Source: Scolecobasidium constrictum UM 578
Taxonomy: Eukaryota; Ascomycota; Dothideomycetes; Venturiales; Sympoventuriaceae
Assembly (NCBI GenBank): GCA_000611715.1
Contig: AZYM01000234.1
Span: 1-64,000 of the forward strand
Reading direction: 5' to 3'
DNA length: 64,000 nt
Of the stretch, positions 33,391-43,938 are shown one piece after another. Position 1 is the stretch's first letter. Every line of letters begins with the position of its first letter. The position numbers and the translations under genes are program-made. The notes beneath the pieces were generated by a model. The model was not told the DNA's origin, made no database searches, and was given only the letters and a program-made list of their open reading frames with translations.

Positions 33391-34626
33391 CTAAACATGA
33401 CCACGAGCATAATCCAACTGTAGCCTGCGGCGATACAGCTCATCGGCCTTCTTGTATGTCCCTCGAATCCCAGTGTCGAGCGGCGCAACCCAATTGCCTT
33501 TGTCGGTCCTCTCCTCCAGATAGCTCAGCATGGCTTCTTCCAGGCCCTTCTTCGTCTCCCAGCCTTCCTCATCATCCCCCTGCAGCCTCACAAGCACAGT
33601 GTACCCGACGCTGCCAGTTATTCCCCAAAGACCAGCCTCCCACCTCTCCTCGGCGAGCAGCTCACGCTGCACAAGGCACGGGCCATGCCCTGATCTAACA
33701 CACCTCGAGCAGTGCGGCAGTCTCTTATCGCAAGGCAGTTTTTTCAGGATACATTGCAAACAGGAGACTTGCTGCAGAATCCGTGAGTCGTCGATGCCAT
33801 CCGCGACTTTCCAGAAGCGCGAGGCTGGTGAGATTTGGCTCTCAAACGGTGCATTGATGACTTCGCGTGGTGGCAGCAGCGGTGATATCTTGACACGTTC
33901 ATGGACCACAGTCGCCGGAGGCGATGCTTTCTCATGGCTCGAGATGGTGGTGCGACTGAGTTGTGCTGACAGGACCTCGCATTCGTCCGTATCATCGTTG
34001 TAGACAACTTGAACATCGCATTGCTCGCAGCACTCGAGCAATTTGTCGCTGTCTAAATGTTCATTGCTCGCTCTCTCGACCGTATCCACATTTTGCATCT
34101 TTAGCATCGTTTCGCTGTCATCTTGTCGCAAATCGTCCGGCTCACTCAACACAGAGTCATGCCTTAATCTTCCATGCTCTTCCTTCTCCATCTGCTCCCT
34201 CGCATTCGCCTGTTCGTACGCACTTCTGATAGCAGCTTCGCGTTCGCGAAATGAGGTCTCTGGTCTGGGTCGATTGCGCTTGGTCGGCGTGGTCTCTTCA
34301 TTGTCATCCTGCTCAAAACGACGCTTGCCACAAATCTCATATGCAGAAAAGTAGCCCGAGTCCTCGATCTTCTTGCGGTGGGGGCTGGGATCTGAGAACT
34401 TGTTCGGTGGTGTTCGAGGTGCGAAGTTTTGTTCCGTCGGAAGCGAGATCTCGGCGCTCACGTTCAGCGATGCTGTGTTGGTCGCAAGCGTCTCCACGGT
34501 CGTAGTCGCGTCTGGCACATGATCGTCCTTGGAGCAGCCAATATCGCGTAGGTCGATGATCTCCTCGCTCGTTTGGCCCAAGGCCCAGGCATTCGCTTGC
34601 TTGCAGACCCAGCGTAGCGAGTGCAT
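33391..34626 (-). CDS. Protein with a C-terminal Zn2Cys6 cluster, function unknown
   Basis: Single exon, 411 residues. Unlike typical zinc-cluster regulators, the cluster is near the C terminus (about residues 293-321): CLQCILKKLPC, DKRLPHC, SRC, VRSGHGPC, which is CX2CX6CX6CX2CX7C. The 290 residues before it are low in predicted structure, with a bipartite basic stretch (TPTKRNRPRP), acidic segments and a Glu/Arg-rich helix (FREREAAIRSAYEQANAREQ). A conserved-looking tail follows the cluster (RWEAGLWGITGSVGYTVLV). It is probably nuclear. I do not recognise the family by name; whether it binds DNA is unknown. Confidence 0.8.
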   Translation of the reverse strand: MHSLRWVCKQANAWALGQTSEEIIDLRDIGCSKDDHVPDATTTVETLATNTASLNVSAEISLPTEQNFAPRTPPNKFSDPSPHRKKIEDSGYFSAYEICGKRRFEQDDNEETTPTKRNRPRPETSFREREAAIRSAYEQANAREQMEKEEHGRLRHDSVLSEPDDLRQDDSETMLKMQNVDTVERASNEHLDSDKLLECCEQCDVQVVYNDDTDECEVLSAQLSRTTISSHEKASPPATVVHERVKISPLLPPREVINAPFESQISPASRFWKVADGIDDSRILQQVSCLQCILKKLPCDKRLPHCSRCVRSGHGPCLVQRELLAEERWEAGLWGITGSVGYTVLVRLQGDDEEGWETKKGLEEAMLSYLEERTDKGNWVAPLDTGIRGTYKKADELYRRRLQLDYARGHV

Positions 34627-35449
34627 CGTGCTTTGACTCTATTCGTGAATGATAAACGTCAGGCATACGCATGAACAATGATGGCGATAACATATATAAT
34701 ACGTGTGAAGCACCGGTGCCACGCAGGCAGAAACCAATTCTCAGATCTGAGCGTCAGACAGATCCATCACGAACAACGCGACAAAAGATGAAAGAAAAGT
34801 GAGATGTCTCAACGTGCCCACTCCGCACCAAATGTACCAGCGCAGACATATTCGCATCTTCACTTGAACCTGGTAGCGGGGTCAGAGTGTCGTGGCCAGG
34901 GACTCGTGTTGCGTTTGTGACACAGTGCAAGGCGACAGGTCGGGCAAGGTCCATGTTGTACGTCGCAAGGTTCGGACGCAGAAATCGCACGAGTCTGTCG
35001 CGAATCGAGAAGAATGCAGTGCACGGGTACCCGTCGAGATAAGTGCAGGAAGAAAATGCAAAGGAGATACGAGAAGATTTTCCCATGATTGACAGATCCG
35101 AATACCTACACGTAGTCTATACGAGAAAACATTTCGAGACCAAAAGATCACAAGGAAAACTCCCCATTACCAATTCCGATACACATAGTCGTCGCCAATT
35201 GCATCAGATGCCGTGTCAAAAAGCCGATCGGGAAGCACATGCAGTCGCGACACAGATGCCACGCACCGCATGGCTTCCAGATCCGACCTACCTGAGAAAG
35301 TTCATGTTTGTCCGTTCGCTTCATGTCATTACCCACTTGTCCTTTAAGTTTTGCTTTGCCGCGTTCAAAGACTGGCGCAGATCTTTCGTAGCCGCATCAA
35401 CGCCGTGTCGCATGTCTTGTCGAAGGTTGTCGCGGAAGGAGCGAGCCGC
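34627..35449. other. Intergenic, no gene seen
   Basis: Promoter of the C-terminal zinc-cluster gene and 3' flank of YOP1 (both minus strand). Open frames are under 160 codons without signature. Confidence 0.5.
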
Positions 35450-36348
35450 CTATTGCGCCTTCTCGGCCTGGGTGCGGAGATTGGCGGAAGTGGAGCCGCC
35501 AGTAAAGTAGCGGGAGAAGACTGGCTGGAGGAAGGAGCGGAAGACGACCTGAGCACCGCTGTTGACATGATGATTAGTATTGACTTATGAGCTTCTCGGG
35601 TCGGGGTTTCATGACGTACTTGGTCTGTGGGAGAGCCATCCAGAGGACAAGGACGAACTTGAAGGTGTAGTAGAATGGGAACCAGTAGACAGCGTTCACG
35701 GCGCTCTCGAAAAAGGTAAGGAAGGCGTAGACGACCCAGTAGGTGAGCCACTGGGTGTCATCGGCCTTGCCGGTCGAGAACAGCGCATCGAGCGAGTAGT
35801 ATGCTGGGATGGCGAAGCCGACAGTGTTGATGAGGAAGTTGGCGCCGATATTGAAGAAGACAAGGAAGAAGTAGAGAGCGCCGAGGCCGAGGACAACGTA
35901 GACCTTTGGCACGTTGGTCTGACGTTCGAAGTTGTTCAGGGCGTCATATTTGGAGAGCTGTGTGCGATTTGTCAGTATGTCCAACGAAGAAGATGTCGAA
36001 ACAGAGCGCAAGGGCAGTCGCATCATGGCAGCTCGCGCCTCCGCAAGCAGCTTCTCGAGCATCGACTGCTACGTCGCGTGACAGCGAACAATATGCAATC
36101 TGGCCGTGGGCCAAATGTGCGGTGGGAAAAGTGATAACGTGTGCAGATGCCTGGCCGACGAGCAGCGACGGGCAAACACAAAGCCATCAGAAGGTCTTGC
36201 GCTTAGATGTGCCAATGTGTTGCTTGCGGATCTCCTGTGCGGAGGCCATGCTCGCAGAGCTGCCGTGAGATGCCACGAGACTTCAGTGTGTACGTACCTC
36301 CTTATCGAGCTGGGAGATCTGGTGCTGTGCTTTGTCCTGGATAGACAT
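35450..36348 (-). CDS. YOP1: YOP1/REEP/DP1 ER-tubule-shaping protein
   Basis: Membrane-curving protein of tubular endoplasmic reticulum that works with reticulons and Sey1/atlastin. Exons on the minus strand are 36348-36298, 35957-35620 and 35558-35450, giving 165 residues. The first intron is 340 nt, much longer than usual here, but joining the 17-codon first exon restores the N terminus (QDKAQHQISQLDKE, then LSKYDALNNFE). The TB2/DP1/HVA22 domain follows with hairpin segments around VVLGLGALYFFLVFFNIG and the conserved WLTYWVVYAFLTFFE and YYTFKFVLVLWMALPQT. The 61-nt second intron has a TACTAAT branch site. The tail GAQVVFRSFLQPVFSRYF is typical. Confidence 0.94.
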
Positions 36349-37248
36349 CTTTGTGTTTGTATGCGAGAGTGCGGATAGCTACACGCTGTATTTCGAGATC
36401 GAGGGTTGCTTTTGTGAGAGAAGTGGTGGAGAGATTGGAGTGCAGGTTGGAAGTGATGGCAGCTTGGAGGAGGAAACGTCATATCTCCAAGCTGTTCAAA
36501 ATGGTCCATTACCTGAGACAAGCGCACGGACCAGCCGGACGAGCTATCATGTGCAAAAGCGTCACGCAAACAGTCACCCATCACTACCATCTTGCAGCAC
36601 TTGAGACATTCGGCTTATCACGTTTGCAAGTAACTGATCATGCATCTTGTGATAATCCTGTGTTTCCAGAAGAGCTTTGATCACGTTCTTCACTTCATGA
36701 AAGAGTTGACACCTGAGGAATGGTGGGCAGCCTGAGGCTGAAATGGGGTGGAAGCAGACCAGGTTATGTAATCGTGTCCGTGCTCTTGTTTATCCTACTC
36801 GATCATTTGTTATTGCAACGACGGCGACCGATCAACCATTCCCATATCGCCGCATCGTCTTGCGAAAGCAGCCATTTCGAGGGCAGCGCTCTTCGGAGAA
36901 CTAGAGGTGGTTTCGCTAGTCGCATTTATTCTGTCGTCCTCTTTGCAAGCCTTCCGGCTGAAGCCCCACGAGTCTTATACCTTGGTCTCTCCAGCTACCA
37001 CCACTTCCTCGCAGCAGTCACTACGTCCCCGTTACGATCTTAGACGTCGCAATCCCATGTCGCAGTACCATAGCGATATAGTGATCAAGAATCGCATACC
37101 GTAGAAGTCGCATACTTCTCGTTACCGCATAACCTCGAGTCGCAAGGTGTTTTGCGACTCCAGCCACCATTTAAGCTTCGCAAACAGACTTTGGCGAAGT
37201 GTCCACTGTTAGACTTTGACACTCAAAATATTTTGCGACCCCTTCAAG
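36349..37248. other. Divergent promoter region of YOP1 and the RFX gene
   Basis: 900 bases; no gene supported. The 200 bases nearest the RFX start carry six TGCGAC/GTCGCA hexamers and a 9-bp inverted repeat (listed separately). Confidence 0.5.
37137..37160. promoter_or_regulatory. Perfect 9-bp inverted repeat upstream of the RFX gene
   Basis: GAGTCGCAA and its exact reverse complement TTGCGACTC are separated by six bases, about 90 bases before the RFX ATG. RFX proteins bind inverted half-sites as dimers, so this could be an autoregulatory site, though it is not a textbook X-box. It could also be a hairpin in the 5' leader. Confidence 0.45.
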
Positions 37249-39896
37249 ATGAGCGTCCTCGACCGCCGCTCCCGTTCTACCACCGCGATAAGTCAACGAC
37301 CGCTTTCCAGAGATTCCACGGCAAGCCTGCAGTCCACGGCACCGCGAATAGCCCGCTCAGAATCACTGTCACAATACAACAACCAGGCACACTTTGCGCC
37401 ACAACCTATGCCAGCGCAGTCACAACAGTTTGAGCAGTACCCTGTTATGCAAAACATCCCGCAGCATCACTACCAAACACATCACGGCCTGCCGATGCAA
37501 GCCGAGCATGCACAGCACTACCACCCGCAAGTCCAGAACCAAGCTTCGATGTACCACTCGCACTCGATGCAGACTTACAACACAAACAACAACATATCAC
37601 AAGCAAACCAGTACCCGATTGTTGCTCAGTCCTCGTCCAGCATGGCCAACGCGCATCAGCCGACACCAGACCCAGAGCAGTCGAAGAAGCGCACTGGAGG
37701 CGGCGCCGCAGCAACGCAGTCGAATGAGAAGGAGTTGCGAGAGTCGCTGAACAGCAATATTCACCGCTCATTGAAGGATGTCGCAAAGGAGGTCATAGAC
37801 TCGGAGCGAACATCGCGAGCAGAGAAGACAAAGCAGCTGTTTGCCATGTTGTGGTAAGTCACCTGCGATGGCGGATTCTTTGTTTGGCACAACACTAACA
37901 TGTCAACAGGCTTAACAGCTCATGCGAGCAAGCGAAAACCTCGGTCCCTCGCAGCAGAGTCTATGCAAGCTACGCGGATAGGTGCGCAACCGAGCGCGTC
38001 CAGCCACTTAATCCAGCATCCTTTGGCAAGCTCGTTCGCGTCATCTTCAAAGACATCCAGACGCGGCGTCTAGGCGTTCGAGGCGAGTCGAAGTACCACT
38101 ACGTCGACCTTGCACTGAAGAGCGAGAATGAGGAGAACGAGCAAAACTCTGGTCGCAACGCTGCTCAGGAAGAACATTCGCCAACCACTACTCTCAACTT
38201 CCACAACGTTCCTCCACTACCGGCCGTTGCAGCTGCATACAACTTCGATGGCTCACCGATCGCGTCGCCTGTCCTCGGTCCTGCAGATCGTGGTCAAATC
38301 GACGGCGCCGTCTTCGCAGACCCCACCAGCCAGACATTCAGAACCTCATTCCCTTACTCGCAGACTTACCCACAGCAGCTATGCTTCCCATCTTCGGAGG
38401 ATGACATAATAACGAATGATGTGGAACTGCCTGACCTGTGGGCGTACGCACCCGAGAACGCGGACGAAGATGCTGCACGCGCGCTGATGGCGCTTTACCG
38501 ATCGCACTGCACATCTCTCATCGAGTACTTCAAGAAGTGCAAGGAGAAGCAGTTTTGGCGCACGTTCAGCAACTTCCAGGGTACCTTGACCGTCCCAGTA
38601 CAGAAGCTTTTGACCGCTCCTTCGATGGCCGCCTGGATCCGAGAGTGCGACTACTACATGTACCAGCGCATGTTGTCGTTTGCATCGCGCATTGCCTTAC
38701 ATGTCCTGCCAGTCGCCGCACTCAACTTCTTCAACACGATCTCCCTTAACATCCACCCATACATTGTCAAGACCTTTAACGGCATGCCGCTACACGTCCT
38801 TGAAGCACGTCTAGAACCAGCCACGCGCTTCTCAGAACTGGTCAGCAGGATGGTAAAGGTCAACAACGCTGCGCATGCTGCATCGCAGGTGCTAGAAAAT
38901 GATGAGGGACGCGACCAGTTGCTGAACGAGTGGGTGGGACTTGTCAAGCCTAAACGCATCATGGAAGGCGAGCTACCAGGCTGCGGCTACGAGGAGACCT
39001 TCAAGATCTTGACACAAGATATGGCTACGCTCTTGCGACCGCTCTCGCCGCCGAACTACCAGAATGACCTGCAGTACGTAAACAGCGAGTCACAGCCGGA
39101 GTCGGTGGACAACTACATCGACCGCATCGATATGCTCCTACGCTCACTACCTGCGCGCTTCCCGCAAGCGTCACCACGCACCATCGTCAGTTGTGTCAAG
39201 AATTTAAGCACGGCAGCCATGCGCGAGTTCACAATGCAAGGGGCTCAATCCTTCCATGCTTGGTGGATTGTGAAGGTGTTTGTGGATGAGTACAGTCAGT
39301 GGCTCGTGACCAGTGGAGGCTTCATGGCACATCGTCCAGCACGAAGAGGTCAATCATCACCAGCGCTCTCTGGCTCGCTGCAGAATGGCGCAGTGGGCAG
39401 CAATGCAGAGGAGAGCATGGAGCACAGTCGGCGAAACAGTGTCGCACCAGTCGACGGCGACAACGACGAGTCGAGTAAGTCGCTCAAGCGCAAGAAATCA
39501 GACTCATGACTAAGCCAGGACACTGACAGTGGAGTAGCTACTGGTGGTGCACGACCTACAAAGAGCAACAACGGCAAGAGCAAACGTCGATCCGATGAGT
39601 TCGATGTCGACGACCACCAGCCGGAGCAGACTGCTAAGCGAGCTCGTAACACACCAGAGCCCAATGAGGCACCACAGTTTGAGCAGCCTCATCCTAGCTT
39701 TGGCACCAGCTTTGGTTCAACTGCTGCCCCGAACGACCCAGCGGACCTGCCTGAGTTCGACGACAGCGGCATCGGGCTCGGTCTCGATGAACCACGCTCC
39801 ACGAGGAAGACATCGAAGCTAGCCAGCAGTGCGATGGATCGCGCGCCATTACTGCAGCATTTCGGCGATGTCGACAGCACGGCTATCGCCATATAA
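37249..39896 (+). CDS. RFX-family winged-helix transcription factor
   Basis: Nuclear regulator related to yeast Crt1/Rfx1 (DNA-damage repressor) and to fungal RFX proteins controlling cell division and secondary metabolism. Exons are 37249-37853, 37910-39474 and 39535-39896; 843 residues. The N terminus is Gln/His-rich. The DNA-binding domain spans the first junction at about residues 193-270: KQLFAMLWLNSSCEQAKTS, VYASYADRCATERVQPLNP, and GVRGESKYHYVDL. A central region (WAYAPENADEDAARALMALY through the LLTAPSMAAWIRECDYYMYQ segment) is the conserved RFX extended/dimerisation area. The last intron has a GTAAGT donor but a GGAG acceptor context that is less certain; without it the protein ends about 120 residues earlier. 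Confidence 0.93.
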
Positions 39897-41339
39897 TAGA
39901 CGGGTGCCTGGATGGATTGACGGAACTGGGCCGTCTGTACATGTACGATTTTTATGAGGTTCCATGATTCATGTCTTGATGTGATGAGGATTGGAAAATG
40001 ATGGGTTTGGGCGGCTTGTGCTTGACTTGCGCTGCCTTTGGGTTGCGAAGCTGACTGCTTCGTCTGGGCAAAATTATTGGTCTTGAGTTGCATGATGGCG
40101 CCGTCTTTTGCTTGTAGCATTGCCGGATGCAGATGAAACCTGCATCTACGTGTGTTTGTGGTGCTTTTGAGCTCGCTACGTTCAGACAGTTGGCTTCAGA
40201 GCGGCGGATGAAATGTACTGATCAAAAATAATCCTTCAGCCTCTTTTCCTATATTCATGCCCGAAGACCGCAAAGAGTTACTGATTGCTATGCTTGAATC
40301 TTTATTCGTCACTGAAACAGTATGCGTATGTCTTTTGGTGTCCTTTCTTGCCCTAATGTAATTGATGTGCCATCTTGTAGCCTTGGGGAAGTAATGGTGG
40401 CCGACCGTGAGGCTGACGCTCGGACCACACCAAAGACATCACTTTCGATGTTGCTCATGATCCTGTCCTTCATCAACGTTCCACGCGTCGCGCTGCATGC
40501 CATTGTGTCAATGAGCTTGCTATAGCAGACCATGCTGACTTGAGACGCGAATACGCGTGTCGAGGTGCATTGCCCAGATACGCAGCGGCAATCTGAATCT
40601 ACTTGCCAGGTCTGTATGCCGCGCTTGAATAAACAACGATGAACGCAGGATCTCCGAGATGATTCCAATGCAGCCTGTCCGCTGATCATGCCATACCACG
40701 CGGATTTGAAAGGCCTGCTATTCCGGCTGGAAGCCACCAACATGTGTAGCACACTCGTAGGCTCGATACCAGCTCGACACGACCCTGAATTCGACGCCTG
40801 CCTTCTTCGATTCGCACAGCAGGCTTCGACTGGCAACAGGCCCATGAAAGAGAGGAAATAGACAACCGAAGAGTCGGCCTGCACAGAGACGAAGAGTCAA
40901 TGCATGCTAGTTGCCAAGGCACCTAATCGAACTGCTTGCTCCCAGCCTGCGCAAGCTTTGCATCGGAGTCCTTGCTGCAATGTACCCCATGGGGAGCTAC
41001 ATGCGGCCATGAAGGATCATCAGCGGCATGAGAGCAGTCCGTCATCATTGGCATTCTTGAGATCTGCTCAATCTTCGCTATATACGGCTTCCACGGCTCG
41101 TGCGCATCTAAGTTGCCCTGCTACTATGATTCAGAGAAAGAAGATTGAGGTCGTTCACGCGTCTCGATAGACATTGGAGAGCAACTTCTCCGCACGTAGC
41201 CAAGTATTTGACAGTCTCACAAGATCACAGATGGCGCGAGAACAGCCGAGCTTCAGAATATAAAGGCGTGGGTCCCTCGCTGGATCAACAATCATTCTCA
41301 AATATTAAAGCACTTCTTTCTAGCGGTCGCCTAAGCAAC
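39897..41339. other. 1.4-kb spacer between RFX and beta-propeller genes
   Basis: A 191-codon minus-strand frame (40309-40884) is the only long one; it lacks signature, signal or intron support, and I do not call it. A TATA element at 41259 belongs to the next gene. Confidence 0.5.
41259..41265 (+). promoter_or_regulatory. TATA element of the secreted beta-propeller gene
   Basis: TATAAAG lies about 75 bases before the ATG at 41340. Confidence 0.5.
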
Positions 41340-42389
41340 ATGCCTTCAGTCATCTCACTCCTGAAAGCCAGCACAGCTGCCATACTGGGACTGGCCACGC
41401 CAAGTACTGCCCAAGGTCAACTACCCAACCTGAACAACCTTCCAGCCGGCGTGCCAGTCCAGATCACAGATTTTGGCGAGCGAGCATCCTGGTCTCGCGA
41501 TGGCACACGCATTGCCTTCATGTCCAAGACATGCGGTGATGCATACGAATTTGACCTCTCCACCGGCAAGATGACACTCATGACCACGCAACCGTCAGCG
41601 GGCTGGCTTCGTGCTCAGTACCTGCCCAACGACGACCTGCTTCTGATCGGGACCAAGTACCATGACGAAACGTTTGATATTCTCCGGACTCGAACGCATG
41701 AGTCCGAGCTCTTTGTGCTTCCGCGTGGCTCGAGTGAGCCCGTGCCTCTCAACACTAAGACGTACGAGGGCTTTGCAGTGTCCATTCATCGGAACAGAAT
41801 CGCATGGGGCGAGAATTGGGAAAGCACGCCCGATGTCCTTGGCTTCAATGAATCAGCCCTTTACACCAGCGATATTGTTTACGATGCTGGCGGGGTCCCC
41901 TCTCTCGCGAACAAACAGGAGATTCGCCGAGCTTCCGATCCTGAGTGTCAGCTCGAGGTGCAAGACTTTCGGACTAATGACACAGAAGTTGTGTTCAACT
42001 GCTACCCTCAATTCGAAGTTGGCTACGGTAGCGACGTGTACCTCCTCAATCTCGAGACCAATGAGACGACACCACTGCTTGTGAACTGGCTAGATGAGTT
42101 CAACGAATCCGAGGGCATCTCACCATTTGGCGACTTCATACTCATCGAATCAGACCGTGACAACGAATCGTCAGGTCAACCAGGGCATCACCCACTGGAT
42201 ATCTGGAGGCTCAATCTTGAGCCGCCGTACGATCAGATGGAGAGACTAACGTTCTTCGCCAACAACCCTCCTGCTCGCGGGACGAACCCTGTTGTTTCGC
42301 CTGACGGAAAGATAATGGCGTTCCAGATTGGCCGTGTTGGTAGCCAGGCTGGCCGAGGCTTTGGCATCATGCTGATGGGTATACCTTGA
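41340..42389 (+). CDS. Secreted TolB/PD40-like beta-propeller protein
   Basis: Single exon, 349 residues from the ATG at 41340. The frame is open 65 codons further upstream, but the signal peptide (LLKASTAAILGLATPSTAQ) fits only this start, and the TATA element at 41259 agrees. The body consists of blades with the PD40 pattern: ASWSRDGTRIAFMSKTCGD near the start and NPVVSPDGKIMAFQ near the end, with ISPFGDFILIES between. Such proteins in fungi are extracellular and of unknown function; some resemble the propeller of prolyl peptidases, but no peptidase domain follows. Several N-glycosylation sites (NES, NDT, NET) support secretion. Confidence 0.82.
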   Translation: MPSVISLLKASTAAILGLATPSTAQGQLPNLNNLPAGVPVQITDFGERASWSRDGTRIAFMSKTCGDAYEFDLSTGKMTLMTTQPSAGWLRAQYLPNDDLLLIGTKYHDETFDILRTRTHESELFVLPRGSSEPVPLNTKTYEGFAVSIHRNRIAWGENWESTPDVLGFNESALYTSDIVYDAGGVPSLANKQEIRRASDPECQLEVQDFRTNDTEVVFNCYPQFEVGYGSDVYLLNLETNETTPLLVNWLDEFNESEGISPFGDFILIESDRDNESSGQPGHHPLDIWRLNLEPPYDQMERLTFFANNPPARGTNPVVSPDGKIMAFQIGRVGSQAGRGFGIMLMGIP

Positions 42390-42598
42390 GTCTAGCGTGG
42401 CCACGCATGTCGCAAGGATTTGACACTGAAAGAGCCACAAGATGAAAAAGAGTAAAGGGAATCTTGGAGCAGCATGCCAGATACTACTAACACTTAGGGT
42501 ATTATAACACAATAGCAACAGGATGAAGACCTCAGCCATGTCCAATGCATTCTATGGTTCATTTCATGCACTCCAGTACTGCCCTCGAGAGAAGCAAT
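42390..42598. other. Convergent 3' spacer
   Basis: 209 bases between the stops of the beta-propeller gene (plus) and the peroxygenase (minus). Confidence 0.5.
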
Positions 42599-43396
42599 TC
42601 ATGGGTACTTGGCAACATACTGTGCATGAGCCGACTTGATGCCATCAATCAGACTCGCTTGTAGCTCAGCGTTGAGCGGCATCGCGCTTCTCGTGTACCC
42701 CAGCTCGACCGGCAGTCGCTCTTCCAGCAGCCACGTTCTGACCTGATCAGCTGGCGCACTTCTCATCCTAGGCACATCTCCAACACCGAACACCAAAGGA
42801 ATGAAACTCGACTCCAATTGCGCAAAGGATGTGAATGCTTCTGATAGCCGTGGTGAACCGATTGCACGGCTCTCTGCTTCACGCCGTGCCCTTGATCTGC
42901 CAATGGTCATCACATTGAGCCATCCATTGGAGCTGTCGTTCATCAATAACACCACCAGGCCAGGCTGCACATCCACCACATTGCCTTGCAAAGAGCCCTG
43001 TCTCGTCAGCGAAGCATCGTGCTCCGTGAAGTCGTGCGCAGCAAAGTCGGCGAGGCTGAAGGACGCACTCGAGTTTTTTGGCGATCCCAACTTCGCAACC
43101 ATGGCATCTGTAGTATGGCTTGCTAACCCTGGTGTCATGTTCAGAACATCGACTTGAGCGGTGTTGAAGTCCTCTTTTGTGATATTTATGCCGTTGCGAT
43201 GAAGGAAGCCGTGGTTGGCGAAGGTGTTGAGCATTGGGCATGGGCTTCGGGATGCATTTGCGATCAATGCCGCTGGTATCCACGGGTGGCCATTAAGGTA
43301 TGATCCATTGGATTGCCGTCGACCATGTCCTGCCGGAGCGGAGGAGCTGGCTTGAGCGACGTGCAGCAATGTGATTGCAATCGACCACCATGCCAT
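42599..43396 (-). CDS. Secreted heme-thiolate peroxidase (chloroperoxidase / unspecific peroxygenase)
   Basis: Uses H2O2 to halogenate or oxygenate organic substrates outside the cell. Single exon, 265 residues, matching the short peroxygenase group. A signal peptide (MAWWSIAITLLHVAQA) is followed by a short pro-like stretch ending GHGRRQ. The heme ligand lies in SPCPMLNTFANHGF (Cys53), and NHGFLHRNG continues the family signature. The acid-base and Mg motif is EHDAS at 125-129, followed by LTRQG. Several N-glycosylation sites (NAS, NIT, NMT, NSS, NDS) are present. The C-terminal third is less conserved in the family, and I see no clear disulfide pair. Upstream is a 0.5-kb promoter; the beta-propeller gene converges on it. 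Confidence 0.9.
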   Translation of the reverse strand: MAWWSIAITLLHVAQASSSAPAGHGRRQSNGSYLNGHPWIPAALIANASRSPCPMLNTFANHGFLHRNGINITKEDFNTAQVDVLNMTPGLASHTTDAMVAKLGSPKNSSASFSLADFAAHDFTEHDASLTRQGSLQGNVVDVQPGLVVLLMNDSSNGWLNVMTIGRSRARREAESRAIGSPRLSEAFTSFAQLESSFIPLVFGVGDVPRMRSAPADQVRTWLLEERLPVELGYTRSAMPLNAELQASLIDGIKSAHAQYVAKYP

Positions 43397-43938
43397 GTTG
43401 TCTTTGTACCATTCAGGCCTTCATGAATATATTGACGCGATAGATCAGATCATTGAGAATTAGAGGCTTTCATATACTTGGGCCTCTCAAGCTGGCCTCG
43501 ATCGTGACCCAGCATCATCGATGCTGGAAGCCTGAAGATCTCTCGTGTTTCATGCAACTAGATGTTGTATTCACAAAATGACAGGCTGAAAAGGTTCAGG
43601 CCTTCTCAGAAGTAAGCTTGTGTTCCTCAAGCTTGCCATGCTTTTGCTTGGACTTCGCAACCCAAACATTGGTCGGTCTTACTCAGCCCAGATGCTGTCG
43701 TACATCACCACAAGCCAGGGTCTTCTATGAAGGGCGTCCTGCCGATCGATCAAAAGGGGTGCCTGGTCAAATGTTCTTTGAACATATTCAGTCTTCTAGT
43801 CAAAAATCTGTACAGTGTCATTGATGCTATCAAGCTAAGAATTGTCATCCGATACCGTTTTGATGCACAGCCCATACCATAGCCCCCAGAAATATTCAAT
43901 ATCGAACGCCTGCGATGCTAATGCAATTGAACACAGCT
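43397..43938. other. Intergenic, peroxygenase promoter
   Basis: Promoter of the minus-strand peroxygenase and 3' flank of the fungal_trans regulator. No gene seen. Confidence 0.5.

Noticed and set aside
33301..33698. C-terminal half of the 274-codon frame that contains the zinc-cluster fragment
   Set aside because: It is antisense to the end of the C-terminal zinc-cluster gene and has no features of its own.
35580..36134. 184-codon plus-strand frame
   Set aside because: Mostly antisense to YOP1 exon 2, whose membrane segments are conserved.
40309..40884. 191-codon minus-strand frame between the RFX and beta-propeller genes
   Set aside because: No signal, domain, intron or sensible composition; length alone is not enough.
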